DNA of 64,000 nucleotides from Hemibagrus wyckioides (lineage: Eukaryota; Chordata; Actinopteri; Siluriformes; Bagridae), in NCBI RefSeq assembly GCF_019097595.1, contig NC_080711.1, forward strand, positions 10,606,428 to 10,670,427. The letters run 5' to 3'. Position 1 is the stretch's first letter, and each line of letters starts with the position of its first letter. The notes beneath the pieces are model-generated. The model was given only the letters and a program-made list of their open reading frames with translations, did not search any database and was not told the origin of the DNA. Both the position numbers and the translations under genes were made by a program. Positions 12,991 through 27,700 of the stretch are shown in pieces.

Positions 12991-15900
12991 ATGGCCAAGC
13001 TCCGTGTGTGGATGTTGTTGCTCGGAGCGGCGCTTCTGGAGCTCGCGCAGCTGTGTGAAGGCGCGCCTCTTCCGCGTGCACAATCAGGTGAGAGCCTCCG
13101 ATTTTGCTTAACAAATGCCACCAAACAGCCACCCGACACCACAACTAGCTCCTACTAGATGGACAATAAGCTATCCAGCCTGACAGCAGTGTGAGAGATG
13201 TAGATTTTAGCTGTTCTAGCTAGCGACGCGGATTGTCAGTGTAGCTAATTTGCTAGTCATTGACCCTTGTTTGTTTACAGGAGTGTGAGCTGATCTTATA
13301 GCTGATCAGCACCGTTTCTCTTCTTATTCTGCAATAAGTCATTCCTTCATCACTGATCCACATAAATCTAAATAAACACTCACAAGCTGTGTAGACGTCT
13401 TCATTAACACTTAGGTGATTGGATTGCCAACATATTTATTTCTCCTTTATTTCTCTGTATTCCCTGTTTTGCTGACTGATGTAGAAATTGAGGACATGCA
13501 CTGAGTCCCCATTTCACATCCCGTGATTCATCAAAATTACATATTAAGGTTTCCAAAGTGTTTGGCTAAGCTGTAACTTCATGCTTGTGACCCACAGGTA
13601 CAGATACAGTAATGAGTAACGTAATACATTCCAACCTTATCAACTGTGAATGATTTACTGCATGGGGTTGGGAGCGATCTTTTAGCCATGCTGTAACTAA
13701 TAAACTCTAATACTTGTAGCTGTCTGGGATTTGAATAATATTATTTTTTGCTTAGCTTTATAGAATTCTCAAGTCTGATTGGTCAGAACGTGTTGGTTAA
13801 ACGTCCATAACAGCAGCACTGACCATAGTGTCTCAGTGATTCGTAAAGAAAATCCCAGGTCTACATTAATTAATGTTACTTGTTCTGTTACGTTATCGTT
13901 TTCTCTATTATTCACAGGGAGTTGTTTGGTATAGCAGATGTGCGAAATAATCTAAAGGTCATAGTAATACCTGCTAAACATTTCTAATCATTTATACAGT
14001 AAAGTTTTCTGTAAGGCAGCGTTTATTTATGTATGGAAGACATCTCGGGTGTAACGGTCAGTAAGTTTTCCATCCCTGGAAAGTCTTCAGGACAGAGGAG
14101 TTTCCGGTTAATTGCTAACGTAAACAAGGTGTGTGTAGGCAATATCACAAAGGATAACAGGAACAAACTTGTCTTGTGGAAGTTTAACAGCATTAAATTT
14201 AACTATAAATGGCAAAAATTCGGATGTGCCTTATAACCGTATAAGAGGAAATCATTTTGGGATGTGCTGTCATTGGAAAATTATCAACTTCATTGACTGT
14301 CTACTTCACTCATGGCCGCTTTACACGCCACTCCATCATTTTGTTTTTTTTCTCTCTCTTTTTAAAAAATTTGATTATTGATTATTGACTTCATGTCACT
14401 GTAAATGTGCTTGGAATGTGATAAATAGTGAAGTGCTGATGGAAGGTACTTGTGAGCCACTGAGGAGAGGCCATTTCCTTTTTAGGAAAAGAGGTTATCT
14501 GCATAATGACATGGATGATGATGGTAATTGAACGTGGGCAACAGTCAACGCTGCTCATCAAATTATGGTGCCATGACGCACTTGCACTTGCTGAGTAATA
14601 GTTGTGTCCCAGCTGGAGTCATTGCTATTTCACTAGTTGTGCCTAAAGCTGCACAAGATTAGGAGAATATTCAAGGGTCGGTGACGTTAACCTTGGACTT
14701 GCTGCTGTAACCTGTAGTCTTTTTTAAATACAACTCTGACAACTAGTTGTTGGCTATGATTTCAGATTGTGGCCTTGAGTAAAAATGCTTACACGACTAC
14801 AGTAAAGCCTCACATTGGCATTTTTTGGTTAGTTGGTGATTCCACAATTATGTATATAACAATTAAACGTGGTTTAGATATGATGTTTTTTGTTTTTCCA
14901 AAAAAACCTGTTTTTTATTTCAGTGTGCCATACGTCAACACTGACGGTCACCCAACAGGGAAAACCAGACAGAGTGCCCTGGACATGGACATTTATATGG
15001 GGATGTATTGTGAGAGACTTTGCATGTAGCGAGAGGGATGAGGATTCACCTGTTAGGGATCTAGAAAGCTATAATAATAGTTTGTGCCAGTCCTAAGAGT
15101 TGATGAAAGAGAATCATTATTTTTCTAAGACGTTAAATATTGAGCTTTTAATTATTTTTTTTTTTTGAAAAACAGATTATATTAAACACAAATATTGTAT
15201 ATACTTGGTACAAAAGCTATGCCGTGTTTGTAGCCTTTATTACAGCAGTAGAGTCATTGTTGTAGGTCTTTTAAAGCTTGAGGTCCACTCAGTCGTAAAA
15301 ACAAATAATAAAGAGTAATGATAAACTCGTTCAGATCAGCTGAGGCAGAATCTGGTTGATTGTTGAATGATTTTATTTTACTATTTACTTTACAGTAGGG
15401 GTGGGTGATATGACAAAAGTATCTCAATATTCTCGAAGACATTATATTGTAGTCACACCTATATGTGGTTTATCACACCTGTATGAGGCCCAAAGCTGTT
15501 TAAGCATGACAGTTCCCATGTGCACAAAGTTCCTGAAAACATGGTTTTTGGTGTGGAACAAACTGGAGTGGTCTGCGCAGATCCCTGACCTCAGTGCCGT
15601 CCAAATGCTCTTCTGACTAAATGAGTAAATCTAAAATCTAATGGAAAGCCTCCCCAGAAGAGTGGAGGTTAATTATAAGAGCATTAAATCTGCCATGGGA
15701 TGTTCAGCAAGCACTTATGGTTGTGATGGTCAGGTGTCCACAAACAAATTTGCAATTGTTTCATTAAAAATCTATAATATAGTCATATAAAAAGAAATAC
15801 TTTATTTTATTTTTTTTTTTTTTAAATAAAATTCATATTTGTACAGACAGAGTGCTTATAGCTGCAATGATGGCTAGGGAGTTGCAGATTTTATGTCATG

Positions 15901-18900
15901 GATTTATTTTGTCTTGTTCATTTCCCGTAGTCTGTATTACTGTAGGTCAGTAGATTTATGTTTTTTAACTTAATCTGTAGTCTTCACTAGTCGCCACGTC
16001 TCCACTGAGTCTGCTTCTTAAAAGGAACTTATGGAGAGTTGATGCTATGTGCTAATGATGAACATGAAGCTAATGAAAGGTTACTATTTTTTCTTTGGTG
16101 CCAGTTTGAAAATGTTTATTTGCTTCTTTCCTTGTTATACCTCCCATGACTGTGACACGTTGCACTTTGATTGCTTTATGACTTGCTCAAGACTGTAACT
16201 GATTTACAATCCGGTAAAAGAGCGAAGCTGATGCTGCGTCAGCCAGCCTGGCCTTTCTGATGACCAGAGACCGAGGAAGTCCTGTTAAATCCTCTCCGAG
16301 TGCTTTTTCACTAAAATATCATGCGGTTCTTAATGTTTAGGCTACAGAAACAATTTTATGACAGGAGACGGCTATAATTAGTTAATCAGTCACTAGCATG
16401 TGACTTTTTATGACCTGTGGACAGCATTTTTATTGGGTTGTTGTGTGAGCATTCGACATTGGTAGATGGTAGTAATTTGCAAACCTGCATATTTTCTACG
16501 GGCGCCAAGAAGTGGACATTCGATACCTCCTAATAGGAGTAGCTCTGTTTGTTTGGAAAGTGGTGTCTTTTACTTGAAATGACTTACAGTTATATCAAAT
16601 AGCAATTGAAAATAAAATTGTATATAACATTGTTCATAGTATTGATGGTGTGTTCACTTGAATTCAGTGCCACAGGCAGTCTCTGAATGATTCATTTCTG
16701 CTCATGAACATTTAAGAGCATCATCGTCTTTCCTCTGGATTTGATTTCACTTAATGCGTGTAGTTACTGAAACGAAGTCTTTATCAGTCGTGTTTAGTGA
16801 ACTCTGTAAAGTAGGTTTTGCTTTCATTCATCAGGTATAATTGTACCTCAGGTATGCACTGCATTATAAAAAGATGAATATTTGTTATTTCAAACGGTTT
16901 AATTCTGTGGCTGGATAAAATAATAATTATGGTAAAACAAATAATTCACGAAGGTACTGCTGTATGAAGCACCAAATTTCCTGAATGTGAGTAAGACACA
17001 TTTGACTGACAGATTGGAGTAACCAGCTTCCTGTCCTTTGCATAGCCCACATTTTGATTGTAGTTTACATAGGTTGTGGCGGTGGACTTGTGCACCAGTG
17101 GTTTGGTTAGTATTTCTATAATCGGGTTTATAGCATCTGATGTATCAATAAAAATGTCTGTCAGCTGCGTGTATTCCAACACGTTCACATGTAACCTGTG
17201 GATGCAACTGGTGTCAAAGCAAAGTTTTGATTCTGGTTTAGTGTCCATTTCTGAATAGTGTGAAATAATAATTTTAAGGAGTTTTTATGTTAGGTTTGTA
17301 TACCGTGTTTGTGCAGTTACACAGAACTTGAAGTTCTTCAAGCTATCTCAAGGATTTTGGGTGGAAAGGTCTTTTAAAGGGGCAGCTAGATGCATCAATG
17401 AGAAAATAAGCTCTCTTCAAGCTGTTCTGTTTTGTGTTGCTTCAGCAGGGGGTTCTGCAGATGAACAGCATTTCCATCTGAGTCTCTTGCTGGTTGTGTC
17501 TGTGTCTGTCCTGGTGACCACTGTGGTGGTGCTATTCAACTGCACAACCTGCTGCAAAGAACGAGAGATCAACTTTAAGGTGAGCAGCACTCCCATGTTG
17601 AAACAGTAAATGTTTCTCGTAAATAACTTAAGCCCTGTGTCCCAATTTCAGTACCAGTCCTCTGCAATAAGAAACAGTATTTTGTTTACAGCTGTAGCCA
17701 TAGCCACAACCATATTCTTGCCATTTTAATTTTCGAATGATATAATTTCAGCACAAATAATAGAAAACGAAACAACACGACATCATTTCTGTTGCGTGAT
17801 ATTTCGTGTAGGAGTTTGAAGACAACTTTGAGGATGAGATCGACTTCACCCCTCCAGCAGAAGACACCCCGTCCATGCAGTCTCCAGCTGAGGTGTACAC
17901 ACTGGCTGTGCCGCAGGTGCCCATGCCTGGACCTCCACACCTCCAGCTGCCCCGGATAGCAGGTTAGGAGACTGAGGCTAACCTGTCTCTGTACATAGAT
18001 GACAGATTTTATACCAGGCTCATCTTTAATGTACATTTAGGGGGAAATAATACATACTGCAATTTTTCACATCAGCAGCGAACTGTATTATTTTGCGTCC
18101 ATCAATCATGCAAAAAAGTTTGCTTTGTCTATTACAATTTTGTTTGTCAGTTATTTAGTTAATCAGTCATAAACACAATATGCAGGGATGGACGTGTCAT
18201 AAACACATCAGCTAGCCCACTAGGCAAGTACAGGTTTCAGTGTGTTGCCCAGTCCCATGTTTGGACTAATGTTATAACATATGGAGATTTAGTTAGCTAG
18301 GAAAGAGCATTAATATAGAATCGAGGAAAACAAACAAATATATACTTACGTCACACTTCTGTGCCCTCAAAAATCTCCTTGAGAAAAGTATCAGCAATTG
18401 TATTTTTACCTTAAATCCCATGTCAAATATATTATTCAAATTTGCATAGTGTCTTCATTTCCCTCAAAACATTGCAAGATAAGCAGTGTTATTGGACATG
18501 ACGCTTCTTGTTTTAGCTGGCCAGCTTTGCTTAGTTTCCTCAGTGTTTCCACATTCCTGATTCAGAAAAGGTTGTCTGTCATCTGGGCATGTTAATTAAT
18601 CTTGCTTATTAAAACATTCTACCCTCAATCAGATTTGTGTAGTACAGCAGAGGCTATAATTACAGCATTGAGGTGGATCATACCTTTAAACATGCGTACC
18701 ATCAGTAACTCAGTAAAGACAAGGGTCTTTTGCTTGTTTTGGTTGTTGAACCTAGTTATTAGCCAAAGAGGGGAAAAAAAAAACCCCCACTAACATGGAC
18801 ACATCTGTCCTGGATGCTTGAGATACCGATTTGTCCATCCCCGATTGTGTATTAACAGATATCCTGTAAACATTTGAAAACAATGACTTTAATAAATAAT

Positions 18901-21662
18901 AGTGGTAAATTATTGATTTCACGGATTTAAAATGTCAAAAGACATTTATTGCCAGTTATTTTGTGTTAAAGTTTCTCTACTCTGTTAATTATTTGTACGG
19001 ATGAATACTTTTTTTTTTTTTTTACTTTCTTTTTGTGTTTACTTTTCAGAAGTCTCAGCAGGCCCACATGTAGCGCGCCACACTCTAAGTTACATTCAGG
19101 AGATTGGGAGCGGCTGGTTTGGCAAGGTGCAAGTTCTTCTATTTACAGTCCACACTGTGGGGGGGGTGTGTATCTGAAGAGTGCTTACCTCTAGAGTCAG
19201 CTGCATAACCTTTTCAAACCTCTCCTATCGAAGAGCAGTTTCAGTGATGAAATCGCAAGAAGAATGCCCTGACACACCCTTTCTTTGTGCAACAACGAAT
19301 AGCCGACTTCCCATCGTTCACTCTGAATAAGTGGTAGTTTGTTGCAGCTTGTGGCTTTTCATTCAGCCCCTAAATGATGATGAATGATAATAACTGGTAC
19401 CGCCAGTATCAATGCCAGTGAATGTATCCAACCATTGTTTGTCTCTTTCCACCGTCAGTGTCCCTTGGCCCCTAGGGACTGGAGTGTGATGTGTAGAAGA
19501 GTGTGACATTGTGTATATATCATCATGCTCTCTTCTGTCTTGAGTGAACTGAGCCATGAGAATGCAAGCATCAGTGCTATAAAATTATAATTAAAACGAC
19601 TTACTGACAGGTTTATCAGTGACCTGATGTATTAGTTTGTTCCAGAATCCAACAATGCTAATTTTTCACAGCACAAAAGACTGAGCTAACTTTTATTTTA
19701 TTTATTTATTTTTTTTATTGACAGGTTTTACTCAGTGAGATCTACTCAGACCCCAGTATAGCCAGAGTGGTGGTCAAAGAACTGAAGGCCAACGCCAGCT
19801 CCAAAGAGCAGAATGACTTCCTTCAGCAGGGAGATCCATACAGGTTAAAGCCTTATACTTTTTCCTTCATAGTTTTTTCAACTCAGAAGTCGAAGAAGAA
19901 GGGGTATTCAGAAGTCTTAGTATAAATTGGTTTTAAAAAAAAAAATAGAACTTAATGATGGTAAAAATAGGGTTAGGAAAGAGAGTTTTTGATTCTGTTT
20001 GTACTGGTGATAAATTGTCCATATGTGTTAGTAGCACCATCTGTCTTCCTGTAATAACATTGCATTGCTTTGATTATTATGAGGATCAGTTTATACCATT
20101 ACAAGTAAGACCTTAAGGTAAGCCATTTTATTCAGTTCTGTTTCAAATGTGTGCATTTATAGGGTTCTCCGGCACCCAAATATATTGCATTGCCTTGGGC
20201 AATGTGTCGAGGCGATTCCTTTCCTCCTTGTCTTTGAATACACTGAACTGGTAAGTTTGTTTTATTCCCTCCAATTTATTTGTATCCCTGCATATTCTTT
20301 TTGGAGCCTTTAATTTGACTTTGTAATGCTGATTATAATACACATCAGTATAAAAATATGATTTTTGTTCTTTAATGCATTGGTTATATAATGCCATCTA
20401 TATTATTTACTGTCTTGAACTTTGCACTCGGTTTCTGGGTGAAGGGCAATGTATAAGGATGATCCATATGAATGGATGCCTCCTTTATGTGTGATTTATT
20501 TTCTGTTTTTCTTGACCTATTTATGGACATGCTTCTTGAGCTCGACAGGGATCCGAGATTCATAGCTCCATGAGGCAGTTCTCTGATTCCCTCATAGCCC
20601 AATAAAGCAACAGGCTTCATTTACCGCCACTGTCGCTCTTCCTTCTTGCTGTGTTGGTGCATTTTATTGCCTCCCTTACAAGTTGCTGTGAAACACAGCC
20701 TGCAGCGTGTGCATGTGTCACAACTCGGACAGGATTACAGTGCTTCCTTGTAAAGTAATGGCCTCCTGGGAAAAATCCAACCAAATGCAAATGTCTTTTT
20801 GTTGTAGTTATGTCCAGTCTGGTATTTTATTCTAGTTTCAGGAGCTGGACTAAATAAACTCACTCCATTTATTTGGGTATCATACCCTGCGTTTGAGCCA
20901 GAGCTAATTATGTAATGTTAGACAATTAGCTAAACACTGCTATTAATCTGTTGGGAACCGTTTAAATATGAAGTGCTAATGACTTTTTGTAGCTTCTCAG
21001 CCAGGTAGATAGACAAATAGATAAATATTCCTTGCTCTGCTTGATTTTAATGCTGTGGCTTTTTATGGCTTTACTACAATTGAATAACTTTAAAATTTTA
21101 ATTATAAAAATGCTAAATATAAAAACAAATCTTCAGTATAAATAAATAACAAAAAGCCTGAAGTGATTAATGCCATTTCATCTGTACGAAAATTGAGTTA
21201 CAACTGTAATCACTTATGTCATATACAGGACTGGACCAGGTGGTTAGTCCCCTCCATGAAACTGCGTTCCAAAGTGGGGGTCAAATTAAGCTCACTCAAC
21301 AGCATGCATATTCACTGTTGATTATTTAGATACAGTACAGTAACTTTAAAATAATCTCTCATATATTGAAAATTTATCCACTTTTTAATCATTTTAGCAA
21401 ACAAGATGATTCTAACCCTAGATGTCTCTTGTTCCTTAGATTTAGTTGTATTGATCCTTGGACGTTTGACAGACTCTTATTTCAAGACATTATTTCACGT
21501 AAATTTGGAATGTGTATAGGCTAGAGATGGCAATACCCAGGAATGGTAAAATGCCAATATCAGGGGGAAAAACATAGGAGAAAAAATAAGAGGTAGTTGA
21601 ATCTGATCCTCTAACAAATATGGGGGGAAAGGATAATATATATATATATTTCCAGTCAAAAA

Positions 21663-21723
<61 letters not shown>

Positions 21724-24700
21724 TTGTCTGGAAATGCTTACTTGATTACACAAAGAGACGATGATATTATATTAAAACTTTATACTTACTCTTATAATAT
21801 TGTAATAATTTTTGTATTTGCCAAGTAAAAGTTTAACTAAATAAAAAAAGAAAACTTGTGGTTATTTTCTTTTAAGTTGTAATGCCTTCGATAGTATCAA
21901 GTAAATATTATTTTTTAAGCTTACTAGTTTTAAATGTTTTGAACAAAACAGAAAAATAAATGGTTATCGACATTGGCAAATACTTAAGGTTTTAGTATCG
22001 GCATTGTTATTGGAAAAGAAAAATGCTGTGGTTTTCTTATACATCACTGTTATCTCCAGATCATGAATATTAAATGAACAGTGCACAGAATCGCAAACAC
22101 CTCAGCAGTTGTCATGGAAACTGTATATGTATACAATAATAGTTGTTTATGACTTGATTACCATACCACATGCCATAACCATGAGTCTAAGCTGACCAGG
22201 CTTATCTCTAGTCCGTTTTAAGTCTTTGCCAAATAAAAGCACTGGCTTTGCCACAGTATTCCCTTGGAGTGGATGTAGTATGTCTCATGGGCTAAGTTGA
22301 AGCCAAAGAGGACCTCGTTAGGATGGTGTGAGCTGCAAAGCCTGGTTTGCAGGGTACACTGGGAGCACCTGCCCAGCGGTGCGACACTTCAGCTCTGGGC
22401 CGAAGTCCTCACGGGCCAGAGCAGGTGGATGGCATCCAGCCATGTTCTGTGTCCCTCAGGGCCAGGATGAGCTCACTGAGGCCCAGAGTTGCGTAATGTA
22501 GCCTGCATTCTCTGTGGAGCTGCTCCTCCCTGAGCTGCCCGTGTAGCATGAATTCTAATCTGCTTTGCTCTCAGGCAACCAGAGGGAGCACACAGCCCAG
22601 TGTAGGTGCATGTAACATTAAAGGAAGCTCTTCTTATAAACCAGACGATGAGGATTTTGTTTAAGCAGTAGAATTTCAGATATTTCGGCTGTTTAGCTTA
22701 ACTTTTTGTAGCATTTTAATTTTCATATGTTTTTTTATTTAAAAATGTCTTCTTAACCTTTTTTTATTCTGCTTCATTTAAACATTTGGTAATAAATCAC
22801 TTTCAAACAGACCTCAAGTCTTAAAACTTAAGTCTTAAAATATAAGTTTTTTTTTTCCCTAATAATGTATTTTATTTCTCATATTTGTTCTGAGAGTGTT
22901 CTGTGGATTATTTGCTGTTTGTCTCACTGGTAACCATTGGTAACCCTGACTCATTGCATTTTAGACAGAAATATAACTGTGAGGTGCAACCGGAGCAGCC
23001 TTACAGAATGCCAGTTGCTGCCCGACTGAGTGACAGTCTCTCCTGTAAAGGCTGTCTTCAGGGGCTGCCGTGTGTTTTTTATGAGAGCATGTCAGTATGT
23101 GTGGCAGCGTATGCGCATGTATGTATGTTCTGAGGAATTTACCGCCATAGAAGATTAAATTTCTGGGATTCGATACCAAATATTAAAAAAATTATATATT
23201 GCTTTATATTCTCTGCAGGGAGTAAAGTTATTGTATGTCATTCATATAGTCAAAGCTTATGGTCGAATGAGTTATAACTTAATGAAATAGTCTAGAGTAA
23301 TTTAGCATTTAGTATTTATGGTATTTTTATTAGCGCTTTGGTTTTTGGCTACAGATTATGAGCAGTGTGGTGTTGAATTTCCACCCCAGTGTAACAAAAT
23401 CCCATTAACACAATTGTTTAGCTGAGAAGTTGATTGTAGTAGACATTTGGTATAAGTCATGTGCACTGTTTATGCCTTTGCTCTGTCTGTTGTTGACAGA
23501 AATGTGTGAGGAGTTGTTGACAGTGAAACAAGATTTCACTCAGTGAAGCATTTATGCATGCAGTATGCACATGCAGTTATGCAAACTACTCGCAGTTTCC
23601 CTCACAGTCAGCCATCAGGAATGACTTCAACCTCTCGTACGTCACATATTTAATAAGCAACATACAGGGACTATTATATTTTTTTATAAGAATAAGGACC
23701 ATTCCTGGGTTGTCAGGCAGTCCTGGAAAGCAGCTGAGCCTGCATGTAAACAAAGCTAGCCATCATCCTTTGACACTTTTGCTGAAAGATTCTTATATAT
23801 TGTATATGGGTGTAGCAGTGGGTGCAGTATCGCTGCCTCTGCGTTCTGTGGGTGACAGTTTTGACCTTAAAATCAGACTCCCCCAGCAGGTGTTTAAAGA
23901 TTTGTATGATAAAATCACTGTTCTGTTATATCTCTGGGAGTATGTAGGGTTTTTTTCTCACTATTGTGGCATGATGTAAACAAAAAGGTCCATTTACTAT
24001 GTTTAGGATCATTTATATCCATTTAAAATGGAACGTATTATAAAACTCATTCTCACTATAATTTAATGTATTTTTTAATGTTAGAGGTTCATTACATTAC
24101 AGCATATTGGGTTATATTTGCAAAATGTTAACATTTCTAAAATTGTGAAAAATTCTTAGAGGTTTTATGATTTTGGTTTTAATTGGTTGAGGAAATGAGA
24201 TGTTTTAACCCTGGCTTATTTCCTTGCTGGCACTAGAAGATGTCTGAGCTAGGGCTGCTCTTGTCTCCTAAACTGGTCTTTTGCCTGTGGGTCCAGAAAC
24301 CCGACCCAAAGGAACAGCCCCAGAGCATGCAAGCCAGTCTGACCACTGCTCTTTTTATTTTTAAATTGCTGTGACACAGCATATAGCATATTCCATTAAA
24401 CTGCCTTTCCCTTATTTGGTTCTTGTCCCTGTGCAGCAGTAAAAGTAGCTGTACAGAGAGAGGTTGCTGCCCCTCAGTGGCCAGCTCTGAGAAAAACACA
24501 TGCAGATTTCACAGTGAATACTTCGTACAGTCTCAACACACGAGCAACGTAGATTTGTTATTTCTATGCGGGTAAATGTTTCTTGTAGCAGTGCTGCAGT
24601 GGAATCAAGTTGTGTGTATAAATGTCTGATTTGTGGTTTGCTGTGCAGGGGGATCTGAGAAGCTACGTTACTCAGCATGAATGGCTGTACAGGAATGGAG

Positions 24701-27700
24701 AACTGCTGCAGCTGCAGAAGATGGCCTGTGAGATTGCTGCTGGACTTACTCACATGCACAAGCACAACTTCCTGCACAGGTTATTATTTTTCCATTCCTG
24801 GCTCATTCACATGGTCAAAAATCACGTATATTTATATTAATGTGTAAATGTTTATATAAAAAAGTAACTTGAATATTACATTTATATTACCGTACATTCA
24901 CGAAAACAAAATATAAGCACCTGGAGGTGCAGTAAAGCTACACAAACAAGTGACCATCCTGTTACATATTTTCCATGGCGTCACACCTTTTTTGATTTTC
25001 TAAAACAAACAAAGGAAGAAGGGTAATTTCCATTAAAGGCATCATTTCATTTTAATTTTTACCCAGCATGGTGTCTGGTGAAAGTGAGGCTGGGGCTGTC
25101 TAGGCTGTCTTTTGCATGCTCAGAATACATGCAAAGGAGTCCAATTACACAGCTCCTAGGGATTGCTGGGTGTCGTCTGTCATTCGGCGCAGAGACATGA
25201 TGATTCTGCGATTCGAGTGTAAACGGATCCCTTTCATATTTTGGGGGTGTATGTGTGGGGCCATGGTTGTAACCATTACAACCTATCACAGAGATTACTT
25301 AAGTTTTAGAAAGGAAGCACTGTGTAGTGGTGGAAAATGTGGCTTGTTGCTTTTGGTGCACAAAGTTAATTTACTGCAAGACTCTGCTTGCCACTCCCAC
25401 AGGGGCTACTGCTTTACATGCAGCTTTAGTGTTGTGAAATGGAACCCATGTCACAGGGACCCTTGGCAACATAAAAGATTTCGCGCTTTCCTCACAACGG
25501 CAGGGTGATGAGAAAGAGCAACAGGCAGGACCAGTTTACTCAAGGAAGAGTCGTTCTGATTTGTTCGGGAGCATTAGAACATCTGAAAACAGCTTTGCAT
25601 ATCCAAATGAATTGGAACTGCTTTGCAGTTATCCGTCCTCATGCACCACTGCTTACATTTGTCATGTACGGCCAAAAGCAATGCCCTGTTTCTTTCGGTG
25701 ACTGTATGAACGTCTGTACGAAGGACATTTGCGAAGGGCAGGATACAGTGACTGAAATGTCAGTACATTTATCTTGCATTCGTTTCAGTGGCTCTGACAG
25801 CAGCCCCACACAGTTCAAAGCAAAGACCACTAGTGTCAGCGATGTTCTTGCATCGAGGTAAAAGAGCCTCTTTGCACTCCTGGAACTTGCTTCTAGAGAA
25901 GGTGGCAGAGGCAGGCTGTAATCAGAGCCCCACTGATCATAAGAGCTCACACTGAATGAGCCACCATATGTCTCGATACCTTCCTGAGCATAGTAGTTCC
26001 TCCCTGGGAACAATATCCTGGTGCTGCGTGAGTGAGTTGGAAAAGCTCCAGCATCAGTGATTTTGTCACTAGGGGGAGAGCAGAAACAACAAGAGTCTCT
26101 GTTGTCTATTCCTAGCACATGGTATTCCTAGCATATGGTTTTGTTTGTTGTTGGTGTTAAAGAAGACAAGGATATTCTTTTAGAACCCTGATATGTGTTC
26201 TAATGTGTGTCATTATGTGTAATAAATGTCAGTAGTAAATTTGCTGACAATCCCAACAATTACAGATTATCTGTGAACATTATAGATAGGCATTATCTCA
26301 ATAAGATATACACACTGGACACTTTTTCACTGAATACACCTGTAGAAATTCTACTCCACTGTTGTATTCTGATTTTACCCTTGTATTATATTTGAAGCAT
26401 GAGACAGAGACAGGAGTCAGAGCTGGAGGTAGCAGAGCTGAAGATGTTGAGGTTCTCTTTGGGAGTGACAAGGTTGGACAGGATTAGGAACGAGTACATC
26501 AGAGGGACAGCTCATATTGGACGTTTGGGGGACAAAGTTAGAGAGGCCAGGTTAAGATGGTTTGGACATGTTCAGAGGAGGGAGAGTGAGTATATTGGTA
26601 GGAAAATGTTGGACATGGAGCTGCCAGGCAGGAGGCAAAGAGGAAGGCCAAAGAGGAGGTATATGGATGTAATAAATGAGGATATGAAGCTAGTGGGTAT
26701 AAGTGTTGAGGATGCAGAAGATAGGGATAGGTGGAGAGAGATGATTCGCTGTGGCGACCCCTGAAGGGTAAAGCCGAAAGAAGAAGAAGAAGATGTTTAA
26801 TATCTGGGATGTTCTCTGACTAGTATAATCGCACTCTTTTGATTTCTGCAACTGACCCTTCTAAGGGATGGAGCGATTGTAAAGTCATTAGCCATCCTAC
26901 TGGGCAAGTACAATTTCCACTGTCCTACGTCTAGGATGAATTTTACATCATCTTGTACCTGAAACAGATATTAGCATGAAAAATATATTGTTTGAGTCTG
27001 GATAATTGTCTCTTAATTGTTTGGGCTAGCTTGCAAGTGATATAGTGGGGCAGTGGTAGCTTAGTGGTTAAGTGGTTGGTTACTGATTGGAAGGCCGTGA
27101 GCTCGAATCTCAGGTCCACCAAGCTGCTGCTCCTGGGCCCCTAAGCAAGGTCCTTAACCCTCAGTGGCTCAGTGTATAAGGCTGTATGCCAAATGCTGTA
27201 AATGTTTATATGACAACTTTGCCACTGACTTTATTTTGCTCAGTTCAGTCAGTGTCTTCACATACCTGAGTACATAATGGGCTTAGTAAAAATTGTTTTA
27301 CCAACATCAGATTGCACCTCAGCAAAGGGTAGTGTAGCATTTTACATCCCCAGAGTGCTTTAAATGGTTGCTTAACAGTTTATGGTGTGCCATTTCAGAT
27401 TTTGCTATATTGTGAGTGTGAGAAATCTCTAATTTGTGTTTTGCTTTCTCCTTTTACAGTGATTTGGCCCTGAGGAACTGTTATCTTACAACAGATATGA
27501 CTGTCAAAGTAGGAGACTATGGTATTGGCACATCAAGATTTAAAGTGAGTTTCTCTTTTCTTCTCAAGGTACAAGTTATACAGTATAAAGCTGAAAAAAA
27601 GTGCAATGTTATTTTCAACGCTGAAAAAGATTTTGGTGTAATCCATGTTTTTTGAACTGCATATTTGGTACATATGTAATATTTCCCTCTTATTTTTAGG

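Larger units (their letters stand above)
24780..27459. other. lmtk2: lmtk2 intron 7
   Basis: 2.7-kb intron between the exon ending at FLH and the one starting with SDLALRN. It carries a 5'-truncated LINE (26.4-26.8 kb), a tRNA-derived SINE (27.05-27.2 kb) and an unexplained 159-codon minus-strand open frame at 25639-26118. Confidence 0.6.

Noticed and set aside
27047..27204. Possible tRNA gene (A-box and B-box-like words)
   Set aside because: No cloverleaf could be drawn; the sequence continues into a shared SINE body, so it is a tRNA-derived SINE.
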